A stretch of 64,000 bases of DNA from Pochonia chlamydosporia 170 (lineage: Eukaryota > Ascomycota > Sordariomycetes > Hypocreales > Clavicipitaceae). The stretch spans positions 372,001-436,000 of the forward strand of contig NC_035791.1 of NCBI RefSeq assembly GCF_001653235.2, in the 5' to 3' direction. The translations under genes and the position numbers were made by a program. Below are positions 45,648 to 57,065 of this stretch, in pieces (positions within the stretch are counted from its first letter, which is position 1; every line of letters begins with the position of its first letter). The notes under the pieces were generated by a model. It worked only from the letters and a program-made list of their open reading frames with translations, was not told the DNA's origin and did no database searches.

Positions 45648-47447
45648 GTTGGGTGGAATATTATTAGTAGCCTTTAATTGGAAAAGTAAGATTCTGGTTC
45701 GTGTGATAAGGTGGTTAATAGAAAGCACGTTTTGAGTTTTAGGTCGGGAGTTTGGAAATTGTTTAAGCGCACAAGTCTGTGATGGCTTGGTCCTGGCGAG
45801 TTGCCTATTCTATCTTGGGCAGAATACAGTCGCAACAATACAAATTACATTGGTATTGTATTTTTTGGCAATGCTCTAGGTGCGGTTAACTTTACAGCCT
45901 AAATCTCTAACGGCTACTGCAGCAAGGTGCGCTTACTGCCGTTAGCTGCGCCTTTTAATAAATTTATCGTTTGAGGTCTAGATCCACGAAAAAATGCCTA
46001 AATTTTAGGCGTTTTTTGAGGTGACTTTCTTCCGTGCGGGAAAGCTACCTGTGGTTTCTGGTTTGCAGGCGCTAGAAATACCTAAATTCCTAAAGATTTA
46101 CCCTAGCTATTTCCCCTTATAGATAGTGTGTGGGCAGTTTAGTGCACACAGCTATAGGGAACTTTTAGCCATGCTAAGCCATGCTAGCCTAGGCCACACA
46201 TTTAATCACGTGGGAGCATACTTAATCTGCGGATAAAAAACCCGATTGCAAGCCTTAGCTAGTTTGTAGATCTTGAACCTTCTAGCGCATAGCTGTTTGT
46301 TCACAATATAACTTGACTTTACTTGACAGAGCTGTTGCTGCCTGCCTTTCTCCCTACTATTCCTTTGGAAGCCTCCCTCCCTTCCTTTCTTCCTTTTCCC
46401 TGTTTTTTTTTTTTTTTTTTGCCTTCTATAGTGAGTGTCTTTTCCGCCCACAAAATACTTACGCGGTCTTTATATCTCCCCTGTAAGAAAGATACATAGG
46501 GAGATAGAGTAGCTCTCTATCTAGAGTGGATAAGAATTGCGGTAATTCTTAAAAGAGATGCAGCAGTACTAAAAGTAGAAGTCTGCAGTTATTTTTAGAT
46601 GCCTAAAAACCAGGCAATCTTTTGTGGATTAGGACCTACACGTGGCTGCGTGATTTAACAGTTAACCAAGTACAGGACAGATAAATTAAAACGCAGAATA
46701 AATATTATAAACTTCTTAACATAAATCGCTAATACCGCTCTACTATTATAGTGTAATGAGACATAGTTTACAGGTTAGTTCTTACGAATAGACATAAATC
46801 GCGCAAAGTTTAAGGAGAGAGTAGCACCCACAAAAACATTTTCCAGTTATCTTCAGTCATCTTTGCAGTTATGTTTACAGTTGACTTTATAGTTATCTTT
46901 ACAGGCTTTTTCGCAGTCTTTGCTGCAGTTAATTTTGCGGTTAATTTTGCAGGCAGGCGAAAAGTTAGGAGCAGAGAGAGGCGTAGAGAGAGGCACACAC
47001 GTAGAGAGCAACACAGGCATATTAGTATGCAGGTAGTTGTGTTAGTAAAAGTGGGAAAGTAGTAAGCCTGCTGCGCATTTATGTATTCGCACGTGTAGAT
47101 CTAGACACAATCTACAATACAATTGCGTCGAGTCTTGTGAAAATACTGGTGCGTTATTGTCGTTATATTTTGTTGTTTGTAGTAAGACTAGACAGCTATC
47201 CAAGCGCTATGTCTATAAATAATAGAGCTATATGTCTCAAAAAGGCGCGCGCAAAACAAGCAACCGGATAATATCTACGCTAAGAGAGATTTAAACTAGA
47301 CCGCAGGCCCTAGAATCTACTTAAGTAGTGCATAAGTGGGTTATTACGGCCGTTTACCTCTAGTACTTTTTGTTACTCTTGTTCGCACTTTTAACTCTGG
47401 CAACTTTAGCTATTATCTTTTCTAACTCTCGTCTCTCGGCTCTTAAG
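45648..47447. other. AT-rich repeat-like region
   Basis: No gene. It holds a GCCTAAA-T-TTTAGGC hairpin (about 45994-46009), a T run near 46404-46420, and a degenerate 12-bp repeat at 46850-46960. Composition and many TA-rich words suggest RIP-affected mobile DNA. Confidence 0.5.
46850..46960 (+). repeat. Degenerate minisatellite of about 12-bp units
   Basis: Repeated variants of GCAGTTATTTTT and CAGTTAACTTT (CAGTTAT, CAGTTGA, CAGTTAATTTTGCGG and so on) occur in tandem. On the minus strand they read as a Lys/Thr/Ala repeat in a 62-codon open frame, which I judge non-coding. Confidence 0.6.
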
Positions 47448-48310
47448 ATGCGAATCTCTCTTATTTCTGTGATTGCCGCGGCGCTTCTTATAGTTTCGCC
47501 AATTGCGGGTGCCAAGAATAAGGGTTCGCAAACACGTATCCCTCAGCCAATTCAGCCGCAACTTCCGAAGCGACCTCCAGCTGAGTTGAGACCCCCGGCA
47601 AGACATTTGGAGGCACGGCATAGAGGGCCTTCGCGTCGGATTTCAATTCCGACGCGTCTGGTCAGCATCTTGCCGCGTCCGCCTCCGCCGCGTCTGTCTC
47701 TGCTGAATTCGCCGTATCTGCCGCGTCCGCCTCCGCCGCGTCCGCCTCCGCCGAATCCGCTGTATCTGCCGCGTCCGCCTCCGCCGCGTCCGCCACCCAA
47801 CGTGGTTCCCGTACCACCGCCGAGTCCGCCGCGTCCGCTACGGGAACCAACTCTGCCGCGTCTGTACCGTCCGACGCGTCCGCTAAGTGAGTGGAGTCCG
47901 CCACTTCCGATAATACGTCCGCCGCCTCCGCCGAATCCGCCGCGTCCGCGGTCTCCGCCGTCTCCGCCAATTCCGCCCCGTTCGTCAAGCCCTGTTACTA
48001 TAGAAGGGGTATGACTATATAACTATGACACAAAGTTCTGCTTCCCCTTTCCTACACTTACTAATTGTCTAAAATAATAGACTTGCACTCCGTCACACTC
48101 AGACTGGGGCAGTGGGATTTGCGAATATTTGGAAAACGGCCGTAAAACGTTTATCGCATGCAGTGCTAAATATCCGGTACGTTAAGTCTCCTAAATACTA
48201 AGTCTACCCAAGCCAATTTGCCGATATTAGTGTATTTCAGATGCGGTCAGCCGTCGCTGTACTATGAAGAGCGGTGCAACCAGAGCCAAGTGCGGGAGAT
48301 ATAGTTAACC
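47448..48310 (+). pseudogene. Possible secreted repeat protein, Ser/Ala or Pro rich, probably broken
   Basis: ATG at 47448 opens a clear signal peptide (MRISLISVIAAALLIVSPIAG). The same frame then becomes Pro/Arg-rich (RPPPPRPPPP type) to 48014. The +1 frame over 47640-47990 reads as a Ser/Ala repeat (SASAASASAESA) with natural codon use, and upstream it carries TGA and TAG stops that could come from point mutation. After an intron-like stretch, 48083-48180 encodes CTPSHSDWGSGICEY and a further Cys, then a second intron-like gap. It may be a small secreted Cys-containing protein with a Ser/Ala linker, now frameshifted, or a live Pro-rich one. Undecided. Confidence 0.4.
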
Positions 48311-49407
48311 AGACTAGCTATGTTTGCACTTCTGTAACAGCCAGTGCTCCCAAGAGATAACAAGGCGAGGTTTATGTTAGCAATTAGTTAATCTTGGTAG
48401 TCTAGAATTACGTTAGTAATTAGTATAGTTTTATAGAATGCAGGTAAACGCATGTAAATGCCTATTTAATTCCCCTACTATTTTTACCCGTCTTGCAAGC
48501 AATATAGCCTAAAGATGCTCTCTATCACAAAGATATACGATAGTATGTAGCATGAGGTCAGCATCACTTTAGCACCATCTTGGAACCAGTTTGTAACCAT
48601 GCTGGCACCTAGCCTGCACTATGCTAGCACTATACCTAAACCTAGCACCATTTGATACATGTAACTTATTGTACGGTGCTGGCGACGTACCAAAATTTGG
48701 AACGGTAACACCATCTTATGTCCCCCTCTCACGGACACTTGACATCACTCAACTGCAATCTCCCATCCCTCAACCCACCAGACCAGACTTCGTTATCCGA
48801 CGAGTCACCGCCTACTTGCTGCATGAAACCCCTGTGCTGACGGAGGGTTCGAATTCTTACAGGCTTCATGTCTACACCCTGCATTTGCATGTTGCATGTA
48901 CTGTAGCCTCCCCTGGCTTCCAGGCAGAGAACTATGGAAGCCAAGCCTTCATGAGAAACTTCCCCGCCACTCTGAGTGAGCTGGCGGCGTTCATCAACGT
49001 CCTTGGGATCATTCATTGGACTGTCGATAAACCTAAACGGAAGAAGTTTGCATGTGTTTCGTTTCTTCACATAGTGGATGGCAAAAACTTTCTTGAAAGG
49101 CACCAGACGACAATATCAGCGCCGCGAAAGGCCTGGCCAGCTACATAATCCAGACATGGATCCTCTACAACTCAGTCATACTCCACCAAACGCGCTGGAG
49201 AGCAGACGAGACTGCATCTTCTATGAACTGCAATTTATGCTGAGAAGAGCAATCGCGATGTCCAAGCCCTTACGCTGAGCCATCTCCGGCACGAGCCTGA
49301 TAGGCGACAGAAGGCGACAGAAGGCGACAGACCAAGCCCGTCAAGCCCCGGCTATTTCATGCACCATCACGGAAGTCTCTTGTGGTAAACTGATATTTGC
49401 GCGACCA
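48311..49407. other. Mostly non-coding, with a short tandem repeat
   Basis: An open frame at 48621-49148 (175 codons, plus) has no recognised domain; it could belong to the gene fragment that follows. A 10-bp repeat (AGGCGACAGA, three copies) lies at 49302-49331. Confidence 0.35.
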
Positions 49408-50279
49408 ATGATGGGGTTGAAATTCATACAGCAAACCCATCTCCGTATTGGAGGCTATTCCAAGTTTGGCCGGCAATGTTTGACGATTTTGGCACAAGAC
49501 AACCGTATAGATATCCCTTTCAACACCGTTCAGGAACTCATCGCAAACCATGCATCACAGAGTATGATGCTCGTTTTGGAAGAAGCACCAAGGTTCTACT
49601 CCCAAGCGCTGTGTCTCTCCGACAATAACGCCAAGTGGGAACGGCAAGCGAGCTGTCCGTCCTGGAAGGATCATGCTAAGTGCGTGGCGCACTGCCTGGT
49701 CTACCAACTGATACCTATGAGCGAATACTATCCGACAATCCGAGCCCTCAAAGCCCAGGACATTCTGTCCCTAAGCCAGCGGAACATACCGGTGAAATCT
49801 TCTCCGGTCCTCACGTACGAGGACTGTGTGCCAAGGTTGAGTGCATGCGAAGGGAAGATGCAAAGTCTGGGTACGGCAAGGGAAGGTATAATTCCAATTC
49901 CAATCCTCTTCCAGGTCCAGTCGCTTATCTGGGACAACTATCTACACCCATACGGCGGGCTTTGTACACTTGATATCATTGAGCGCATTGCCAGAGACAG
50001 CACTCGAGTTATCAAAATTTTGCAGGACACGGGGACTAACCCCCAGTGGTTTGTAGCGCAACAAGACAAGTCCGCTTAATTTCCTACGAGAAGTCACCGC
50101 GACCGCTGTTAACAAGAGCAGCTTCTTGAAGGACCAGGGTATTGGCAGTGCCCTAGGACTGCCATCGTTTATCAAACAACTCGACAGGATGCGCATAGAC
50201 TACCGCCGCGACAGATTTCTCAAGTCTGTTGTTGAGCATGCCGTGCTACGCGAGCAAGTGGGTAAAGTTCAAGTTGATT
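49408..50279 (+). pseudogene. RNA-dependent RNA polymerase-like gene fragment (QDE-1/RDR type)
   Basis: 49408-50079 is open for 223 codons and holds MMLVLEEAPRFYSQA, WKDHAKCVAHCLVYQL and IPILFQVQSLIWDNYLHP, stretches that match the region before the catalytic core of fungal cellular RdRPs by family memory. After a frameshift near 50080 a second open stretch (FLREVTATAVNKSSFLKDQG to RRDRFLKSVVEHAVLREQ) looks like a region after the core. The catalytic segment with its DxDGD motif is not seen between them, so the gene appears internally deleted as well as shifted. Cellular RdRPs act in quelling and small-RNA pathways. This copy should be inactive. Confidence 0.55.
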
Positions 50280-52625
50280 AGGGTTATACGGAATTAAAAC
50301 AGAGTACTCTCGCCATTTACAGCAAGCTTAGAAGATCTGTAATCTGTTAGTATACGCTAACTCGTAAAATACATCACAGGCTTTTTAAGCTAATACTATC
50401 CAGTTAGGATGACTTAATATTGGATAGCATGTGGGACGCTTCGGCAATCCAAAGGCTTCCGCGTAGTTACAGCAGCTTGCTGGCTCAAAGAACTCGACGC
50501 TTTGAAGGCCATAAGGGCCAGGGAGCATTACAACCTATAGGGGCCAAACAGTCCTTTGGCAACGTTATGTAAGTCATGAGAAGAAATTCCTAACGTCTCT
50601 GCTGTATGAAGTCTCAGGTTGAGGACGAAACCTTCCACGTCCAATACATCAAGTGGAAACAATTAGACGCATCCACAGAACTCAAAACTTCCTGCACTAT
50701 AGCGAGCCTTTCCTTTTATTCCCTCAGGACGCGCCATACTAGAATGGCGCTTGCGGATGAAGTTACAGATACGATACGCACATTTGGTCTTCAAGACAGG
50801 CACGGCCATGGAATCACTTGGGGCAGAGTTCAATTTTGACCAGCATGAGCGTCGTATTCGATGTGCCCCCCAGTGCCCCCCACTTTCTGAATTTAACAGT
50901 CCACGCCATTGTGTATGACAACTAAAGGGATTGTTTCAACGAGTTGCTCGCTCACTAGAGCAATAAGAACTTTATGACCGAAGAAGGAGAGCAGCAACAG
51001 TTGAAAAAGGCTTTCCATATACTAGATTAATAATTGCGGAGAGACGTGGTGTAGATTTGCTCTGGTAGTTGGGTTATTCGCTTTGTCTCCGTACAATTCT
51101 TTTTGAATCTTTCCGGCAGAGTAAATATTCCGACGATCATCTGGCTGATTGGCTTGGCTTGGACAGTCGAGCTTTTCCCAATCAGCTATTTCGCTTTATT
51201 CCCGCCATAAGGTCTACAACGAGTCAAAACCCCCTTTCTCGTATAACGCACCCAGAGAGGCCAAGACAGAAATATTAACGGCAAAAGCTTGGAATCACCT
51301 CAGTGCATAAAAACACGGCCAGCGGAGGCTCACGCTTAAGCAATGACCTTGGCACCTACGTCACGGGCAGGGGTGTTTGAGCTGCTATTGCGAACGAGTC
51401 AGTCCCTTCCGTTGAGGCTTGGGTATTACGTTAGTTGAGAAAAGGCTCAGCGGCTCGGCTGTCGCCAAAGAATCCATGCTGTCAAGGGTTCGCAACTTCG
51501 GCAGAGTATGCTTTGGAGGGATCCCATTTGTGGTGTAGCTCCACGACCGTGAATTGCAGGGAAGTCGATCCAACAAGCCAGTTGATCTCCAAGATGGGTC
51601 CTGGTTTCGTGACTAGACAAGCCACGTGCATAGAGTCAATTTACGAGCGGCTTCTCAACCGGGAGCGCCTATGAATTCGTATGAGGACCATAATATTTGG
51701 GTTGGCACCTGTTAAGCGAACCAACGGGTTCCTGAAGAACTAAGAAAGCCACTCGGCAATAATTGCTAAGCGAGAAGCAAACTAAACACATGAGTCATTC
51801 ACTACCCGAATTCGAACCAGCAACCCTGCACCGACTTTGTATAGTATAACCCTGTGTAAACGTCGTGGATACCGCAACGGATTCGGTGATCATCGTTGGT
51901 GTAGTCGGTTGGTTAACGGTTGACTGCGAACAAGTAGATATAAAGCCTCCCCTCTTCATCAACGCTCTCGAATTCGTTAGTAAGACAAGATGGACTTGTG
52001 TCAGCATCCGCAAGCTACCGCCTCTGCTTCTAAGCTATTCTAAATATCCAATGCGGCACTGCTTGGGGACTTTCCGCAAATGGTTCTGGCTTAGGATATG
52101 GTCAACGTCATAAACTAACAAGTAAGGACCACATACGTCAGTCATATCAACGGAGGGAAAATACCTGAAAGGCTTTGGAATCATGGCTGGTTGAGCTCGC
52201 TAACACGCATCCTTGTTGAACACGGCATGTTCCGGCTAACAGCATTGGGTAAAATGGGATTTGGAAGCTATCAATATTTGCGTATTTGGCAAATCTGCAG
52301 TGACATGACTCAAACTCATGGTGGTGGAGCAGTTCCCTTGGAGATATAATGTGTCGATCACCTCCTACTTTGGCAAACATGTGGTGACGCATTGGCCATG
52401 CTACGACAGTTTTGCATCTCACACATTCTATTACGAACCACAATGGCAGTGGGAAACCTTAACGCAGTGTATTCGAATTACTTTGGACGGGAAACGTAGT
52501 GTCAGGCTATATAAGGAGCCATCTGTTGCCGTTTGCATCCGCCTCCATTCGATATACTCTCCAGTTTAACGTCAATAAGCTTTTCTCTTTTCATTTGCTC
52601 AATCCTCGTACCAACTACCATCACA
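50280..52625. other. Gene-poor region, no gene recognised
   Basis: Open frames are short (78 codons at 50606-50839 is the best) and lack motifs. The stretch ends with the promoter of the secreted protein gene at 52626, which has a pyrimidine-rich leader. Confidence 0.45.
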
Positions 52626-53438
52626 ATGCTTTCTTGGGCTGTTGTTTCTGTCTTTTTCTTTACTCTATGTGTCCAAGGCGCAGGAGTAGACCTCGACACC
52701 GCAATCAAGCCCATCTTATCACAGATCGAAAGCAACCTCAAAGTCGACCACCAGAACCCACCGTACGCTGATACGGACAAGTATTGGGAGGGAACTTGTA
52801 TACAGAACTGGGGGAAATGCCCAAACCTTGGAAAGTACAGGCGTAACTGGATCGTCAACGGGAATGCCACTGCCTTCTATACTGCCAATGTAGAGACAAG
52901 TACGGTAAACCTTGGCCAAAAGGATTCCAAAATGGTCCTGACGACTTCGACTTCAACAACAGAGTCGACGACTAAAGGTTGGACCATTGGTGCAAAGCTT
53001 TCAGGAACGGTTGGTGAAGATGGTACGTCAGCCGGGGCCGAGATCTCGGCTTCGTACTCTGAAACCACGACCAACGGCAAGACGGAGACGAGACAGGTAT
53101 CCCACGAAACGTTTTGCGAACCTGGTAGTGAATGCCGCATCGAGACCTGGACCTTTCATGCCAAGATTGCCGGATCCTGTCAGTGGAAGCCGATGCTGGA
53201 TTGCAATGGCCAGCATGACCAGTGTGCTGAGCAGCTCGGGGGCTGCGCACAGTTTGACGACGTATACCGAGACAACTGTCTTGCCGGGAGACCCGATGAT
53301 GCTTGCGAGGTTCAGACGCCAATTTATGAACAGTCTGGAAAGCCATTTACTCAAATTGTTCTCGTCTCCAAGAAGCTCAATGGGGAGAAGAAGCGGTCAG
53401 GTGTTGACCAAGCGACAACATACAAGATTATCGGTTGA
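52626..53438 (+). CDS. Secreted protein with aerolysin/ETX-MTX2-like central region
   Basis: Single exon, 270 aa. A signal peptide is evident (WAVVSVFFFTLCVQG). The middle (about residues 95-165) is rich in alternating Ser/Thr, with KGWTIGAKLSGTVG and AGAEISASYSETTT, the amphipathic two-strand pattern of the membrane-inserting hairpin in aerolysin-fold proteins. Around it are eleven or more cysteines, including the pairs CEPGSECR and CNGQHDQC, so disulfide bonds are likely. The start at 52626 is chosen over an upstream in-frame ATG because it puts the signal peptide first. Fold assignment is by pattern only. It may be a pore-forming or adhesion protein; no toxicity can be claimed. Confidence 0.65.
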   Translation: MLSWAVVSVFFFTLCVQGAGVDLDTAIKPILSQIESNLKVDHQNPPYADTDKYWEGTCIQNWGKCPNLGKYRRNWIVNGNATAFYTANVETSTVNLGQKDSKMVLTTSTSTTESTTKGWTIGAKLSGTVGEDGTSAGAEISASYSETTTNGKTETRQVSHETFCEPGSECRIETWTFHAKIAGSCQWKPMLDCNGQHDQCAEQLGGCAQFDDVYRDNCLAGRPDDACEVQTPIYEQSGKPFTQIVLVSKKLNGEKKRSGVDQATTYKIIG

Positions 53439-54177
53439 GGTGTTGTCAAGAGATGACAAAGGCTAGGATGGCTGAAAGAGTGCCTTATTTTTAACTATTC
53501 CCAAGTTTCGCGGCAAATACCTGGTTTACTCTACGGAGTATATAAGACTGCATTCTGTGAGAAGATGGAACGTATGGATAACCGATGCTAGTTTGTCCGA
53601 TCACAAGATGTGGCATCATAGCGCCCGCGCGGAAACGTTTCGTTGCCGACTGTGATATTTCTCTCAAAAGAATATTGCAGTAGGAGCACTTATACGTATT
53701 TATATTTATTTAATTAGCTTGATCAATAAACAAAGGAGACGACATGTCTGAACCCCAGTGTGCATCGAGCGAAGTCTGATCCTTCTGCCGAATAACGGTG
53801 AAGCAATGCCACAGAGTGACAGCTTCAGTTACAACAGCTTTTTGAGATGAGAATTTACTTCTCGTCCCCATGGGGACTTTAAATGGGGTGTAAATCCTTC
53901 CAAGAGAAAACCATCTGTAGAGAAGAAACTGCCTCAAGTGAGACATCAAGATTATCGTCAATTGGGTCACACCTCTTGTTGTGGACCAATTATATTGATC
54001 CAGATTCCCGACCAGGAGTTAGTGCTGATGTGGCGCAATGGTGAGAAAGGTGTCAGCTCAGCTACAAGTCTTGTCTCATAAAACTCAACATCCCGCGAAC
54101 GAGCTTTTTTATTCATTGTTTTGTCGGTCGACATCTCCCTTCCCCCAATGCCCTACTAAATCGACCGTCAATCCATC
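53439..54177. other. Intergenic region, no gene seen
   Basis: AT-rich spacer and promoter of the acyltransferase gene, with a pyrimidine-rich run near 54120-54165. Confidence 0.5.
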
Positions 54178-55626
54178 ATGGCGGAATACGACATCTACCC
54201 AACCCATTTTTTGGATAACAGCCGCAGCCACAAGAACCTCCTTTTGGCATGGACTCTCCGCTTCAACGACGTGCTAGACGGTGAGAAGCTCAACGATGCT
54301 CTGTGGCAGCTCTTGGAGATTGGGGACTGGAGAAAGCTTGGCGGGAGATTGAGAATGGACAAACAAGGCAAACTGGAGATGCATGTACCCAAAGTGTTCA
54401 CGAAGGAATATCCTCCCGTTTATTTTACCAGTGAGTCGTTTGACTTGGGCATTGAGGAGCATCCTCTAGCCAGGGAGCTTCCGACTCCGACCGAAAACGT
54501 TTCCTTACAACGGCCAGCGTCAGACTTTCGCTCCCTCTCGACTCGCACAGATGCTCCAAGAACGCTCACAGACCTTATCAGCAAGGATATCCCACAAATG
54601 TCTCTACACGTTGTATCATTCAACGACGCAACTCTTGTCTCAGTCTCATGGCCGCACGCTCTGATGGACGGCATGAGTTTACAGTCCCTGCTCAAATCGT
54701 GGTCCCTAGTTCTGGCTGGCAAGAATGAAGAAGTTGCCCCGTTACTTGGGGCTAAAGAAGATCTTATTTACACGGCAGCGTCTCCGCAAATCGTGCCCAA
54801 GGAGCCTTGGATTATGGGAGAGGCAATACTTACAGGCTTCGCATTTTTCCTGTTTGTCGTGCGATTCCTGTGGAACATCCTTACGCAACGAACCATAGAA
54901 TGCCGAACAATTTGCTTTCCAAGAGCAATCATGGCCAGACTTCGCCAGAAGGCTTTGGAAGAGGCAGCAGAAGTGCATCGTGACAAGGAAGACCCCCCTT
55001 GGCTAAGTGAAGGTGATGTTATCTTGGCATGGGGTGCAAAGATTGTCGCCATGGCTCAGCCATCACCACGACCAATGAACGGACTGTGTCCCTTGGACTT
55101 GCGCCCACGACTTCCTGAGCTGGCCGGCGCGAATGGAGTATTTATTCAAAACGCCGTGGCCTGCGCGGGTATCCAGTTGTCCAAGGCCGAACTCAAACAG
55201 CCTCTTGGCTTTATTGCGTCCAAGTGGAGAGAGGCTCTCACCACGCAGACTACGCCATCACAAGTTCGTAGCTTCCTCTGCGAATCCCGCAAGCTCTGGG
55301 ATTCTGGTAAGGATCCTAGCCTTGTCCCGGGTTTGTGGAATGGTGAGCTGTTCACCGTCACAAATTGGACAAAGGGAAACTTTGTAAATGTAGCCGACTT
55401 TTCACCAGCCGTGTCCAAAACTGGGCAGTCGGGCGAGAAGAGAAGCAATCGGCCAGGAACCATGGTTTACCACCAGTCTTTTGTCTTGGGGAATGATGCG
55501 ACCATGAGAAATGTGATTGGAGTGGTGGGCAAGGACTGCTGGGATAACTATTGGATGACGGGGTATTTTTCACCGAGGACGTGGGCTGTGATGGAGAGGG
55601 AGATTGAAACCTTGAGTCGGATCTAG
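54178..55626 (+). CDS. BAHD-like acyltransferase
   Basis: Single exon, 482 aa. It belongs to the transferase superfamily that moves acyl groups from acyl-CoA to hydroxyl or amine groups. The catalytic motif HxxxDG is present as WPHALMDGMS, about residue 160. The second conserved segment is CPLDLRPRLPEL, and the C-terminal part has NWTKGNFVNVADF, a variant of the DFGWG-like region. A hydrophobic stretch (GFAFFLFVVRFLWNIL, about 222-237) may be a membrane contact. It neighbours an enoyl-CoA hydratase-like gene, which could supply or process acyl-CoA; this pairing is inference. It is far from the PKS (14 kb), so pathway membership is uncertain. Confidence 0.85.
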   Translation: MAEYDIYPTHFLDNSRSHKNLLLAWTLRFNDVLDGEKLNDALWQLLEIGDWRKLGGRLRMDKQGKLEMHVPKVFTKEYPPVYFTSESFDLGIEEHPLARELPTPTENVSLQRPASDFRSLSTRTDAPRTLTDLISKDIPQMSLHVVSFNDATLVSVSWPHALMDGMSLQSLLKSWSLVLAGKNEEVAPLLGAKEDLIYTAASPQIVPKEPWIMGEAILTGFAFFLFVVRFLWNILTQRTIECRTICFPRAIMARLRQKALEEAAEVHRDKEDPPWLSEGDVILAWGAKIVAMAQPSPRPMNGLCPLDLRPRLPELAGANGVFIQNAVACAGIQLSKAELKQPLGFIASKWREALTTQTTPSQVRSFLCESRKLWDSGKDPSLVPGLWNGELFTVTNWTKGNFVNVADFSPAVSKTGQSGEKRSNRPGTMVYHQSFVLGNDATMRNVIGVVGKDCWDNYWMTGYFSPRTWAVMEREIETLSRI

Positions 55627-55989
55627 TTTGTTTGGACTCTGATATCTGGTGGTATTAGTCTGGCAGAAACTCGAGACAGAGAGAGCGTCAGCAGCGAGTA
55701 TTGGGACATGTGATTTAGGCGTTGATTCAAGACAAGTGTAGCTTTAGATGCTGCAGCATGTTTGTGCAAGAATCTTCTCAGACAAGTGTAGATGTGAGTA
55801 GCAACCAAAGACTTAATTTAGATTTGAGCTGCTCGGAGCCCATAGAAAGCTGTCTAGTATACTAATGTTCAGTCTCCCCTTATTGTGTGCTTAGAGAAGT
55901 CCCATGCAAGACATTAGTGGAACGTTCGACGTGATGTAATTAATGATACCTACATAAATACGTAAATGTGAACCGGTATCATCGTCTGC
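55627..55989. other. Convergent 3' spacer
   Basis: A non-coding region between the stop codons of the acyltransferase (plus) and the enoyl-CoA hydratase-like gene (minus). Confidence 0.5.
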
Positions 55990-57065
55990 TTATAGCTTGC
56001 TCTCCGTGATTTGCTTACGTGGCAGGCGAGTTTGCACAGACAACTCATCCCACCACGGATACCCACGGGGGGCATTCTTCCAAATGTCATCCGAGAATTT
56101 AGGATCCTGCTTCGAAAAGAAGGCTTTCTTGAAATCAAGGTGGTCGCTGTCAGCACTAGTCAGCAAAATCTTCGCACGTGAACCTTAGCACAGCTGGAAA
56201 CAAACGTACTTGCCACCAAACATGTCATATAAAAGAGGACTGTCAACAAGGTGGGCTTTCTCAGCCGACCCAGGGTTCCTCCAGATTAGCTGACGATTCA
56301 AATACACGGCCATTAAGCTGACATTGCTGATAATGTCCTCTGCCAATTCAATAGCCCGTGGTAAAACGTCTTTGGGCTCAGGGCAGAGCTCTGCGAAAAT
56401 GCCACTAAGGACAGGGGAGTCCGCCGGATATCTTTTACCCGTGGCAAGTAGATACGTTGCGTTGCTGTAACCTACCATGCGTGGTAGGAAGAAGGAGCTG
56501 CATGACTCCATTGTGAGGCCGATACGGGCAAATGGAAATCCAAACTCGGCGGTCCGAGGAGCAATACTAAGTTGATGTCAGACCCATTATGAGCTTGTTC
56601 CGAGCCAAGCTAAGATGCGTGATAGACTTACCGAATGGCGGCAGCCAGCGTGGATGTCATACCGATGCCCACAGATAAGCCATTATAGGCCACAATAACC
56701 GGCTTGCTGCAATTAAACATGGACAGTGCCAGGGTACCGCCAGGATCACGCATCTCACTAGGGGGTAACATGTCTTTTGCCTTGCTGGCATCCATGGTAA
56801 GATCAATGCCAGCGGAGAATGCTTTCCCAGCACCAGTGAGGATGACTGCTTTCACTCGATTGTCCACATTGACGGCACGGAACAGCTTAATCAGACTTCG
56901 AATCATGTCTCCGGTAATGGCATTGAGCTTCTGTGGACGATTGAGTGTTGCAATCAGTATTGGAGTGACGCCATGGCTATGGGCGGGATGGTTTGAGATT
57001 CGAACATGGCTGTCTGCAGGGGTGACGTAGCTTTCAGGAAGCTGGATGGGTTCAGGATTAGACAT
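55990..57065 (-). CDS. Enoyl-CoA hydratase/isomerase family protein, peroxisomal (C-terminal SKL)
   Basis: Crotonase-fold enzyme. Exon 1 is 57065 to about 56629; exon 2 runs about 56570-56211; exon 3 runs from about 56158 to the stop at 55990. The second acceptor is ambiguous (TAG or CAG, five residues of difference including the junction). Oxyanion-hole segments are LTGAGKAFSAGIDLT and YNGLSVGIGMTSTLAA. Exon 2 starts IAPRTAEFGFPFARIGLTME and has a typical SSFFLPRMVGYSNATYLLATG. The protein ends ITESKL, so it carries a PTS1 peroxisome signal. The usual second catalytic Glu region cannot be judged with certainty. The role is hydration or isomerisation of an acyl-CoA in beta-oxidation or a specialised pathway. 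Confidence 0.88.

Noticed and set aside
46810..46998. Lys/Thr/Ala-rich 62-codon frame on the minus strand
   Set aside because: It is a by-product of a 12-bp degenerate minisatellite.
51800..51840. tRNA-like GGTTCGAATTC box on the minus strand
   Set aside because: No acceptor or anticodon stem can be folded around it, and the T stem pairs poorly; at most it is a SINE-like remnant.
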